A model generated the notes under the pieces. That model searched no databases. It was given only the letters and a program-made list of their open reading frames with translations, and had not been told where the DNA came from. Positions 1 to 7,442 of a stretch of 10,000 nucleotides of DNA are shown piece by piece (positions within the stretch are counted from its first letter, which is position 1; the number at the start of each line of letters is the position of its first letter). A program made the translations under genes and the position numbers. The stretch comes from Phycomyces nitens (taxonomy: Eukaryota > Mucoromycota > Mucoromycetes > Mucorales > Phycomycetaceae), in the NCBI GenBank assembly GCA_022702545.1, contig JAHRBC010000009.1, positions 305,001 through 315,000 of the forward strand, written 5' to 3'.

Positions 1-202
1 TGGGATTAGGCTAATTGGGGTAGGGATTTAGGAATGAGCTACGGTTTAGACAGGAAATAAGTATAACAATGAAATGGTAGATTGTTAGTATTGTTAAAGA
101 GAGGATAGAGGGCTTGGTTGGGGGTTTGTAAGAATGATGATGTGCGGATGAGTGGTAATTGGGATGGAATCGGGTTGTAATTGGGTTGTACTTGGGCTGC
201 AA
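1..202 (-). repeat. G-rich mirror copy of the 190-bp repeat, cut by window edge
   Basis: Reverse complement of 8142-8343, essentially identical. The plus strand here is G-rich and C-poor (GGGATTAGG, GGGATTTAGG, TGGGATGG). It is the innermost copy of the array. Further copies are expected left of the window. Confidence 0.8.
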
Positions 203-754
203 TTAACATCGGGATTGGGAATGCTTATAAGATGAATGAAAATAAAAGGCAAGGTTATCGAATATATTAACTGTATATGGTTGTTGTATGAATAAGTATG
301 GATAATATTGAGTTAGTATATGTTAAAATTGATTTTTATCGGAAAATCACCCAAAGTGCTATAAAGGTCAACTTGATTTTTTATGTCAGACATAAAAATG
401 TTAAATTGACAAAATCGCAAAATCAACAAAAAATTATGTTTAAGATGAACACATAAAGATATACTTTTCAAACTTTCCACATTTGTGTACTTTTATATTT
501 TAAACAATCTATTAAAGTTATAGATTAATTGAAGCAAAACTGACGGACCGCCACTATGAGTGAAGTTTTGAATAGGGGGGTTTTTGGCACTTTTTTTTAA
601 ATAACTAATCGAATATTGATCTGACAACCTTGATATTTTTACTCGTAATAGCTAATAAATAGATCTACATGGATAATAAACAAAAACAAAAAACTTTAAA
701 AAAAGTGTTCATGCTGCTTATATAACATGTGTGAATACATATAAAAGTTATAAG
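203..754. other. AT-rich unique spacer distal to left 5S
   Basis: No gene or tandem repeat is seen. It contains a perfect 9-bp inverted repeat with a 3-bp loop, TTTTTATGT (378-386) and ACATAAAAA (390-398). It matches 7588-8141 almost base for base, with only scattered substitutions and a 1-bp difference near 215. Confidence 0.6.
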
Positions 755-791
755 CAAAAATAAAAAAATAAAAAAATAAAAAAATAAAAAA
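755..791 (-). repeat. A-rich microsatellite (AAAAAAAT) after left 5S
   Basis: Three regular 8-bp AAAAAAAT units lie between partial ones. The mirror tract on the right has one fewer unit and one lengthened A run, a net difference of 6 bp. That accounts for most of the coordinate shift between the outermost spacer and the 5S gene. It includes the 5S terminator. Confidence 0.8.
786..791 (-). terminator. RNA polymerase III terminator of left-arm 5S
   Basis: Six A residues on the plus strand read as TTTTTT directly after the left 5S gene. Further T-rich repeats follow in the direction of transcription. Confidence 0.85.
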
Positions 792-907
792 CCTACGGCA
801 TAGCGTATTCCCATGTGGTCCCCCACCATAGTACTGACGCTACCAGGAGAGACTTAACTGCGGAGATCGGACGGGATCCGGTGTGTTACTATCTGTATGG
901 CCGTAGA
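792..907 (-). rRNA. 5S rRNA gene (left arm)
   Basis: This is identical over all 116 nt to the copy at 7443-7558, on the opposite strand. It has the same helix I (CTACGGC/GCCGTAG), internal control boxes and T-run terminator (786-791 on the minus strand). It lies about 3.4 kb upstream of the plus-strand 18S fragment and points away from it, so 5S is antisense to 18S in both arms. Complete identity contrasts with the many differences between the arms nearer the centre. This could reflect selection or conversion on the gene, or simply better consensus quality in the outer arms. Confidence 0.97.
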
Positions 908-1090
908 TATTTACTTTTAATTTTTAAAAAATATACTCCGCACTTATAATATGAATCGGCCGAAATATCGCCAAATACATAGATTGCCGAATATAACTTC
1001 GTTCAACAGTCGTTATATACGGTATAAAACATATTAAAAGCAATCTACAGAAAACAGGCTTTCCGTTAAAACCAAAATTATTAAGATTTA
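908..1090. other. Spacer upstream of left 5S
   Basis: The interval between the 5S start and the oldest subrepeat relative has no recognisable element other than the TATA-like stretch at 926-935. It mirrors 7260-7442. Confidence 0.5.
926..935 (-). promoter_or_regulatory. TATA-like element upstream of left-arm 5S
   Basis: This is the mirror copy of the element at 7415-7424, with identical sequence and distance (-28) from the left-arm 5S start. Confidence 0.4.
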
Positions 1091-1250
1091 ATGAATATTG
1101 ACAGAGTTATTAGCCAAACTGTGGTGAAAACGTTAATAAAATACGGATTTCCGATAGTAAATAGCTAATAATTCATTTTATAGCCGATTAATACTTAAAT
1201 ATTTGTATATATTTAGATTGGCACAATTTGTAGTATTCTGCTGATGTTAT
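1091..1250 (+). repeat. Diverged relative of the IGS subrepeat
   Basis: ATGAATATTGACAGAGTTA, then GTTATTAGCCAAAC, GAAAACGTTA, GCTAATAATTCATTTTATAG and TTTGTATATATTTAGATTGG follow the same order of landmarks as 1481-1665 and 3125-3285. It is an ancient, non-homogenised member of the family that gave rise to the 199-bp array. The mirror copy is near 7100-7259. Confidence 0.55.
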
Positions 1251-1480
1251 AAAAGTAAAAAACGGACCATTATTAGTGCCTACACAAGCAAAAACGTTTC
1301 AAAAAACCGTGCCGCAAAATAAAGTTGCATGAATTTATGCAAAGTCAACACGCCTGGAATCGGCCGCGCTTAAGAAAATCCAATTGTTTTGGTTAATATT
1401 TTATTATCAAGAAATGTTTTTGGCAATCTTAAGTATTTAACGGAATATACAAAAGAAATGCTCTCTAACAAACATACATT

Positions 1481-1665
1481 ATGGCCATTAGCATTAATAT
1501 TCATAAAGTTATTAAAGAAAACGTGACCGAAACTTTAAAAACGTGCGGATTTTACCTTTATATTTCTAATAACTATTTTTGCTACATAATAATACTTGAT
1601 ATTTTTATATATTCAAATAAATATATTATATATTGAGAGTGCCAACAATAAAAATAGGATTATCA
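1481..1665 (+). repeat. Diverged relative of the IGS subrepeat
   Basis: ATTCATAAAGTTATTAAAG and AAAACGTGACCGAAACTTTA match the start of the 199-bp unit closely. The unit then departs into CTAATAACTATTTTTGCTAC, an ATAATA stretch and a TATATATTCAAA-type AT-rich tail shared with 1091-1250 and 3125-3285, so it bridges the old and young forms. The mirror copy is at about 6687-6872. Confidence 0.65.
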
Positions 1666-2985
1666 TGGTTAGTTATTATTTTATTAGCCAAAACGGTAAA
1701 TCGGTGCAATTAGCGCCGCGAAAACCGATCCACCAAATCAATTATGCATAGTCATAACTTGGCCAAGATCGCCGCTGAACCTTAAAAACCAGAACGTTTG
1801 GCTTAATAACTCAAGATGTATTTATTCTTTTTGCTAGTTTTAAATAATAGAAAAGTCGGGCAAAAATCAGGCTTTCTAATGCATATACATGAGAGATATC
1901 AAGACAAATATTCATAAAGTTATTAAAGAAAACGTGGCCGAAACGTTACACGGCGTCAACGTGTGGCCGAGATCGTCGCGAGCCTTAAAATCCCGCACAT
2001 TTGGTCTAATACACTCAAAATGTATTTATTCTTCTTTTAGTTTGGAACAACAGAAAAGTCGGGCAAAAATCAGGCTTTCTAACGCATATACATGAGAGAC
2101 ATCAAGACAAATATTCATAAAGTTATTAAAGAAAACGTGGCCGAAACGTTAACGGCGTCAACGTGGCCGAGATCGTCGCGAGCCTTAAAATCCCGCACAT
2201 TTGGTCTAATAACTCAAAATGTATTTATTCTTCTGCTAGTTTGGAATAACAGAAAAGTCGAGGCAAAAATCAGGCTTTCTAACGCATATACATGAGAGAC
2301 ATCAAGACAAATATTCATAAAGTTATTAAAGAAAACGTGGCCAAAGAACGTTAACGGCGTCAACGTGGCCGAGATCGTCGCGAGCCTTAAAATCCCGCAC
2401 ATTTGGTTACTAATAACTCTAGGAAATGTATTTATTCTTCTGCTAGTTTGGAATAACAGAAAAGTCGGGCAAAAATCAGGCTTTCTTAACGCATATACAT
2501 GAGAGACATCAAGACAAATATTCATAAAGTTATTAAAGAAAACGTCGGCCGAAATCGTTAACGGCGTCAACGTGGGCCGAGATCGTCGCGAAAGCTCTTA
2601 AAATCCGCACATTTGGTCTAATAACTCAAGATGTATTTATTCTTTTGTTAGTTTGGAATAACAGAAAAGTCGGGCAAAGATAGGGCTTTCTAACGCATAT
2701 ACATGAGAGACATCAAGACAAATATTCATAAAGTTATTAAAGAAAACGTGGCCAAAACTTTAACGGCGTCAACGTGGCCGAGATCGTCGCGAACCTTAAA
2801 ATCCCGCACATTTGGTCTAATTAACTTCAAGATGTATTTATTCTTTTGCTAGTTTTGAAATAACAGAAAAGTCGGGCAAAACCGTCGGAAGCTTTCTAAC
2901 GCATATGCCTGAGAGAACATCAAGATTAAATTATTCATAAAAGGATTATTAAGAAAACGTGGCCGAAACTTTAACGGCGATCTCG
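1666..2985 (+). repeat. Left array of about 199-bp IGS subrepeats (six anchors)
   Basis: The anchor CATGAGAGACATCAAGACAA recurs with its ATG at 1889 (variant GATATC), 2092, 2292, 2499 and 2703, and at about 2909 (degenerate CCTGAGAGAA). Spacing is 200-207 bp. Each unit continues with TTCATAAAGTTATTAAAG, ACGTGGCCGA (twice, about 27 bp apart), GATCGTCGCGA, CCGCACATTTGG and GTCGGGCAAAAATCAGG. The outermost unit (1666-1888) is strongly diverged and the last is cut at about 2985. Units from 2240 onward carry many single-base insertions not seen in the right array. Tandem subrepeats between 5S and 18S are typical of rDNA spacers, where they often act as Pol I enhancers or spacer promoters. That function is inferred here, not shown. 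Confidence 0.93.
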
Positions 2986-3124
2986 GGTCGTTACGATCTT
3001 CGAAAAACGAAATATTGGAATGTTTTATTAATACCTCATGATTGAAGCTTAGCTATCAGGAGATCTAAAACATTGTACGGATAGCTACAATTTAGAGCTT
3101 TCTTATAAAATGTTTTACAAATTT
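2986..3124. other. Junction between left subrepeat array and inner spacer
   Basis: The array breaks off in CGATCTCGGGTCGTTACGAT. On the right the matching junction (5581-5607) has a 6-bp inverted pair, TCGGGT and ACCCGA, with a 15-bp loop. That stem is lost on the left through changes around 3000-3008. Nothing else is recognised. Confidence 0.45.
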
Positions 3125-3285
3125 ACTAGTATTAATATTCATGAAGTTATTAGCGATTAAAGTTTAAAAAACGGCAAAAAGTACCGTTTCGTTAGCTAAA
3201 AACGCTAATAACTAAGTTTTAGTACATAATAAATTATAAATATTGTTATATATTCGAATAGCCCTGATTTTTTGTTGAATTTACT
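3125..3285 (+). repeat. Diverged relative of the IGS subrepeat, 18S-proximal
   Basis: ATTAATATTCATGAAGTTAT followed by TAGCGATTAAAG, CGCTAATAACT, TACATAATAAATTATAAATA and TATATATTCGAAT has the same landmark order as the relatives on the far side of the array. Old copies therefore flank the young array on both sides. Confidence 0.6.
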
Positions 3286-3895
3286 AGCCATTAATCACTC
3301 TAAACACATAAGGCGATTACAATATTAAGGAAAGTATGAGCGAAAATGGGCCCGATCGGTCTCTTTTATCGGAAAAATTTTGCAAAAAAAATTTTCAAAA
3401 ATGTTGAGTTTTAGAATTTTAAATTATAACTCGTTTTTTGACCTTTGATTTCAAAACGTCCTCCAAAAATTTTCGCCGAAAAAGCCGCTTTGCATCGTTA
3501 TGATCAGACGTCCTAGAGTATATCGTAGATGAAGGCACATAAACCTTCGCGCACTGGTCAATTAATTGGCCAAATTACAATTTGCTATTTCTTCTACATA
3601 ATTCAAGCCTGACACAACATCGCCAAGTACAAGTTGATTCATTTCACTATTGCAAACTCTACCAGTCAAAGGTTATGGTACTTTTCGGTCGATCAACAAA
3701 TTGTTTAGCTGTAGTGCGGCGCTTTGCCGCAAGAACTTGGCATAACATGGTTGATAGAACTTCGGCTTCGCACAAACAAGATGTATAATTTATTAGATCG
3801 TTTTGTACCGTTGGAATGAATGTGTATTACTGGTCTTTGGCTATAAGTACTCATTTTAAATCAACTTGGGTGTAAATGCTCTGAAAAAAATAATT
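3286..3895. other. 18S-proximal IGS, no gene seen (left)
   Basis: AT-rich, low-complexity sequence with runs such as TTTTGCAAAAAAAATTTTC, then a more mixed stretch from about 3480. It mirrors 4726-5300, but the two disagree at many short indels. For example, left GTGCGGCGCTTTGCCGC stands against a TGCTCTTGTTTTGGC-type sequence on the right. An open frame at 3582-3788 is broken in the mirror copy, so it is not coding. By position this interval should contain the Pol I promoter for 18S, but no promoter can be recognised by sequence because these are not conserved between taxa. Confidence 0.6.
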
Positions 3896-4203
3896 TATTT
3901 TATTGGGTTTTAAGAGTATACACCATCCTTCTAACCACTAATTGATAAAAGTTTTACTTTTTAACTATCTGTTGTAAAAACTATTGACTATTAGATGATT
4001 CTTTGCAAAACCATTTTCTAGTCAACAATTATCCATATTGCCAGTTCCACGTTTTTCACCACAGATAGTTAAAAAGCAAAACTCTTTATCAATAATGATG
4101 AAAGAAACAGTGGAACTGGCAATATGGATAAGTAATTGTTGACTAGAAAATGGTTTTGCAAAGAATGGATCTAATAGTCAATACTCTTAAAACCAATAAA
4201 ATA
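3896..4203. repeat. Scrambled nested inverted-repeat block, left arm only
   Basis: Three repeat pairs occur in the order a b c b' c' a'. Segment a (3896-3919) pairs with a' (4181-4203), both built on ATTGG(G)TTTTAAGAGTAT. Segment b (3936-3981) pairs with b' (4051-4098) through CTTTTTAACTATCTGT. Segment c (3983-4050) pairs with c' (4110-4182) through ATCCATATTGCCAGTTCCAC. A simple hairpin would read a b c c' b' a'. Here b:b' encloses c and c:c' encloses b', so the inner pairs are mutually exclusive as cruciforms. The right arm has only one partial c copy at 4679-4717. It could be a MITE-like element with rearranged terminal repeats, or stacked fold-back errors. Confidence 0.85.
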
Positions 4204-4326
4204 GGCATAAACTGGTGGGCGGGGTTTAATACGGAAACGGACCATAGCGGTTGTGTCTTTTGTATCGATAACGTAACCTTCTCAGGCAGTGGTTTTTTTA
4301 ATTACTGTTTGCATAAACTTTGTAGT
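4204..4326 (+). other. Probable external transcribed spacer next to 18S (left)
   Basis: About 120 bp lie immediately upstream of the 18S start. The landmarks GGAAACGG, GATAACG and CCTTCTC recur in the same order on the minus strand of the right arm (4634-4675). By position this is the 3' end of the 5' ETS. The two copies otherwise agree poorly, so the true sequence is uncertain. An open frame spanning 4150-4374 runs into 18S and is not coding. Confidence 0.45.
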
Positions 4327-4488
4327 TACCTGGTTGATCCTGCTGATAGTCATATGCTTGTCTCAAAAGATTAAGCCATGCATGTCTAAATTAAACAAAT
4401 TCTATACTGTGAAACTGCGAATGGCTCATTAAATCAGTTATGATCTACATGACAATTCATTATACTTGGATGACACGTGACGAATTCT
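4327..4488 (+). rRNA. 18S rRNA gene, 5' fragment (about 162 nt), noisy
   Basis: The small-subunit rRNA 5' end is recognised by TACCTGGTTGATCCTGC at 4327, then CATATGCTTGTCTCAAA, GATTAAGCCATGCATGTC, and GTGAAACTGCGAATGGCTC followed by ATTAAATCAGTTAT. These are near-universal eukaryotic 18S positions 1 to about 110. The next part (CTACATGACAATTCATTA, then TTGGAT) fits the variable V1 neighbourhood and is not the common fungal or plant version, so it gives little taxonomic help. The copy carries changes at invariant sites: CTGCTGATAGTC where CTGCCAGTAGTC is expected, an extra A after CTCAAA, and AAATTAAAC in place of AAGTATAAAC. It stops after about 160 of about 1,800 nt, where the sequence folds back, so it cannot give a functional rRNA. 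It is either a truncated pseudo-rDNA copy or an uncorrected read. Confidence 0.88.
4468..4488. other. Turnaround (spacer) of the palindrome, inside 18S
   Basis: These 21 bp separate the innermost paired bases. They still read as 18S, approximating the conserved TTGGATAACCGTGGTAATTC stretch, so the plus-strand 18S runs through the spacer. After AATTCT the sequence switches abruptly to the opposite strand, at a point about 25 bases back in the same gene. The spacer contains a CACGTG palindrome at 4474-4479, close to the axis. Confidence 0.8.
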
Positions 4489-4608
4489 AAGTAATGAATT
4501 GTCTGTAGTCTAACTGATTTATTCGCAATTTCACAATAGAATTTGTTTATACTTAGTTGCATGAAAAATAATCTTGAGACAAGCATATGACTGGCAGGAT
4601 CAACCGAA
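4489..4608 (-). rRNA. 18S rRNA gene, 5' fragment on the opposite strand (about 120 nt), noisy
   Basis: On the minus strand this reads GGTTGATCCTGCCAGTCAT, then ATGCTTGTCTCAAGATTA, AAGTATAAACAAATTC, a GTGAAATTGCG segment and AATCAGTT. It covers the same 18S 5' end as the plus-strand copy but with different lesions. TAG is missing from CCAGTAGTCAT, the run around AAGCCATGCATG is scrambled to TTTTTCATGCA, and TGGCTCATT is missing before AAATCAGTT. The very 5' end is altered (CCTTTCGG rather than TACCTGG). The two copies are damaged at different sites, so the intact gene is preserved between them but in neither alone. That is typical of independent errors in noisy single reads, or of two independently decaying pseudogene copies. 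It runs toward the plus-strand copy, head to head across the turnaround. Confidence 0.85.
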
Positions 4609-4678
4609 AGGTCCATTATGACAATCGATAACAACGCGAGAAGGCTCGTTATCATTGCAAGATTTTGGCCGTTTCCAT
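4609..4678 (-). other. Probable external transcribed spacer next to 18S (right)
   Basis: Mirror of the left ETS-like segment but about 50 bp shorter. It contains a small stem, GATAAC at 4627-4632 with GTTATC at 4648-4653, extendable by imperfect CGCGAG/CTCG pairing. Confidence 0.45.
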
Positions 4679-4717
4679 GATGATTCTTTGCAAAACCATT
4701 TTCTGGTCAACAATTAT
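4679..4717 (+). repeat. Solo copy of segment c in the right arm
   Basis: GATGATTCTTTGCAAAACCA and the following TTTTCTGGTCAACAATTA repeat 3994-4032 in direct orientation, and 4133-4166 in inverted orientation. It marks the right-arm position equivalent to the left-only block, so the block either expanded on the left or collapsed on the right. Confidence 0.8.
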
Positions 4718-4725
4718 TTTTTTGC

Positions 4726-5304
4726 CAGAGCATTTTTACACCCAATGGTTGATTTAAAACATCAGTAATTAGAAGAATGAGTAGCCAAAGACCAGTAATA
4801 CACATTCATTTTCCAACGGTACAAAACGTCTAATAAATTATACATCTTGTTTGTGCGAAGCCGAAGCCTCTATCAACCATGTTATGCCAAGTTCTTGCCA
4901 AAACAAGAGCATACAGCTAAACAATTTGTTGATCGACCGAAAAGTACCATAACCTTTGACTAAGGTTTGCAATAGTGAAATGAATCAATACTGATGTTGT
5001 AGTCAGGCTTATTATGTAGAAGAAATAGCAAGGTTGGTTGGCCAATTAATTGACCAGTGCGCTGTTGTGCCTTCATCTACATATACTCTAGGACGTCGAT
5101 CATAACGACAAAGGCTTTTTCGGCGAAATTTGAGGACGTTTTGAAATCAAAAAGGTCAAAAAACGAGTTATAATTTAAAATTTAAAACTCAACATTTTTG
5201 AAAATTTTTTTGTAAAATTTTCCGATAAAAGAGACCGATCGGGCCCATTTTTCGCTCATACTTTCCTTAATATTGTAATCAGTTTTTATGTGTTTAGAGT
5301 GATT
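4726..5304. other. 18S-proximal IGS, no gene seen (right)
   Basis: Mirror of 3286-3883. Compared with the left copy it has an extra stretch of about 17 bp near 4757-4775 and lacks about 21 bp opposite 3528-3781. No coding frame is conserved between the copies. Confidence 0.6.
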
Positions 5305-5465
5305 AATGGCTAGTAAATTCAACAAAAATCAGGGCTATTCGAATATATAACAATATTTATAATTTATTATGTACTAAAATTAGTTATTAGCGTTTTAGCT
5401 AACGAAACGGTACTTTTTGCCGTTTTTTAAACTTTAATCGCTAATAACCTCATGAATATTAATAC
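5305..5465 (-). repeat. Mirror copy of the 18S-proximal diverged subrepeat
   Basis: This is the reverse complement of 3125-3285 (CTAATAACCTCATGAATATT on the plus strand at about 5442-5461), with minor substitutions such as GAGGTT for GAAGTT. Confidence 0.6.
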
Positions 5466-5604
5466 TATAAATTTGTAAAACATTTTATAAGAAAGCTCTA
5501 AATTGTAGCTATCCGTAGTATGTTTTAGATCTCTGATAGCTAAGCTCAATCATGAGGTATTAATAAAACATTCCAATATTTCGGGTTCGGAGATCGTAAC
5601 GACC

Positions 5605-6686
5605 CGAGATCGCCGTTAAAGTTTTGGCCACGTTTTCTTTAATAACTTTATGAATATTTATCTTGATGTCTCTCATGTATATGCGTTAGAAAGCCTGATT
5701 TTTGCCCGACTTTTTCTGTTATTTCAAACTAGCAAAAGAATAAATACATCTTGAGTTATTAGACCAAATGTGCGGGATTTTAAGGTTCGCGACGATCTCG
5801 GCCACGTTGACGCCGTTAAAGTTTTGGCCACGTTTTCTTTAATAACTTTATGAATATTTGTCTTGATGTCTCTCATGTATATGCGTTAGAAAGCCTGATT
5901 TTTGCCCGACTTTTCTGTTATTCCAAACTAACAAAAGAATAAATACATCTTGAGTTATTAGACCAAATGTGCGGGATTTTAAGGCTCGCGACGATCTCGG
6001 CCACGTTGACGCCGTTAACGTTTCGGCCACGTTTTCTTTAATAACTTTATGAATATTTGTCTTGATGTCTCTCATGTATATGCGTTAGAAAGCCTGATTT
6101 TTGCCCGACTTTTCTGTTATTCCAAACTAGCAGAAGAATAAATACATTTTGAGTTATTAGACCAAATGTGCGGGATTTTAAGGCTCGCGACGATCTCGGC
6201 CACGTTGACGCCGTTAACGTTTCGGCCACGTTTTCTTTAATAACTTTATGAATATTTGTCTTGATGTCTCTCATGTATATGCGTTAGAAAGCCTGATTTT
6301 TGCCCGACTTTTCTGTTATTCCAAACTAGCAGAAGAATAAATACATTTTGAGTTATTAGACCAAATGTGCGGGATTTTAAGGCTCGCGACGATCTCGGCC
6401 ACGTTGACGCCGTTAACGTTTCGGCCACGTTTTCTTTTAATAACTTTATGAATATTTGTCTTGATATCTCTCATGTATATGCATTAGAAAGCCTGATTTT
6501 TGCCCGACTTTTCTATTATTTAAAACTAGCAAAAGAATAAATACATCTTGAGTTATTAAGCCAAACGTTCTGGTTTTTAAGGTTCGCGGCGATCTTGGCC
6601 AAGTTGACTATGCATAATTGACGGATCGGCCGCGGCGCTAATTGCACCGATTTACCGTTTTGGCTAATAAAATAATAACTAACCAT
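5605..6686 (-). repeat. Right array of about 199-bp IGS subrepeats (five anchors)
   Basis: This mirror of the left array has minus-strand anchor ATGs at 5676, 5876, 6075, 6274 and 6474, spaced 199-200 bp. Variant bases allow pairing of units: 6474 with left 1889 (both with GATATC and GCATTAGAAAG-type changes), 5876 with 2703 (TTAGTTTGG variant), and 5676 with 2909. The two units at 6075 and 6274 correspond to three on the left (2092, 2292, 2499), so the copy-number difference lies in the interior of the array, as expected from unequal exchange or repeat mis-assembly. The outer unit, up to 6686, is diverged. Confidence 0.93.
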
Positions 6687-7259
6687 GATAATCCTATTTT
6701 TATTGTTGGCACTCTCCAATATATAATATATTTATTTGAATATATAAAAATATCAAGTATTATTATGTAGCAAAAATAGTTATTAGAAATATAAAGGTAA
6801 AAATCCGCACGTTTTTAAAGTTTCGGTCACGTTTTCTTTAATAACTTTATGAATATTAATGCTAATGGCCATAATGTATGTTTGTTAGAGAGCATTTCTT
6901 TTGTATATTCCGTTAAATACTTAAGATTGCCAAAAACATTTCTTGATAATAAAATATTAACCAAAACAATTGGATTTTCTTAAGCGCGGCCGATTCCAGG
7001 CGTGTTGACTTTGCATAAATTCATGCAACTTTATTTGCGGCACGGTTTTTGAAACGTTTTTGCTTGTGTAGGCATTAATAATGGTCCGTTTTTTACTTTT
7101 ATAACATCAGCAGAATACTACAAATTGTGCCAATCTAAATATATACAAATATTTAAGTATCAATCGGCTATAAAATGAATTATTAGCTATTTACTATCGG
7201 AAATCCGTATTTTATTAACGTTTTCACCACAGTTTGGCTAATAACTCTGTCAATATTCA
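6687..7259 (-). repeat. Mirror copies of the two outer diverged subrepeats
   Basis: This segment is the reverse complement of 1091-1665. It holds relatives at about 6687-6872 and 7100-7259 with a stretch of unique spacer between (including TGCATAAATTCATGCAACTT, itself partly palindromic). Identity to the left arm is very high. Confidence 0.6.
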
Positions 7260-7414
7260 TTAAATCTTAATAATTTTGGTTTTAACGGAAAGCCTGTTTT
7301 CTGTAGATTGCTTTTAATATGTTTTATACTGTATATAACGACTGTTGAACGAGTTATATTCGGCAATCTATGTATTTGGCGATATTTCGGCCGATTCATA
7401 TTATAAGTGCGGAG

Positions 7415-7424
7415 TATATTTTTT
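7415..7424 (+). promoter_or_regulatory. TATA-like element upstream of right-arm 5S
   Basis: TATATTTTTT lies 28 to 19 bp before the 5S start, in an AT-rich stretch. Upstream TATA-like elements near -30 assist TFIIIB placement at 5S genes in several fungi and plants. The main promoter remains the internal box A and box C. The surroundings are AT-rich in general, so a chance match is possible. Confidence 0.4.
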
Positions 7425-7442
7425 AAAAATTAAAAGTAAATA

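Larger units (their letters stand above)
1..4467 (+). repeat. Left arm of a giant imperfect palindrome (rDNA spacer)
   Basis: This arm is the reverse complement of 4489-8343. Position 1 pairs with 8343, the 5S gene at 792-907 pairs with 7443-7558, and the 18S head at 4451-4467 pairs with 4489-4503. Paired coordinates sum to about 8344 at the outer edge, 8350 at the 5S gene, 8585 inside the 199-bp array, about 8605 near 3528 and 8956 at the turnaround. The drift shows that the left arm carries extra bases: one additional 199-bp unit, a 308-bp block at 3896-4203 and many single-base insertions. The outer 1.8 kb is almost identical to its partner. The arm is truncated by the window edge, not by an end of homology. 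Confidence 0.95.

Noticed and set aside
1889..2295. Repeated open frames of 67-75 residues starting MRDIKTNIHKV in the 199-bp units on both arms
   Set aside because: They follow the tandem repeat period, restart at each unit anchor, shift frame freely among left-arm units and have no recognisable domain. They are a by-product of the repeat.
2214..2570. 118-residue open frame on the minus strand of the left array
   Set aside because: It is the antisense of two consecutive 199-bp units, with an internal near-repeat of the same peptide. The frame stays open only because of single-base insertions absent from the right arm.
3582..3788. 68-residue open frame in the inner spacer
   Set aside because: The mirror copy at 4850-5030 has frame-shifting indels and replaced segments, so there is no sign of protein-level constraint.
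4120..4830. Functional palindromic rDNA minichromosome of the ciliate or slime-mould type
   Set aside because: The 18S genes face inward and are truncated at the axis, opposite to the outward transcription of such molecules. The window gives no complete rRNA unit to support it.
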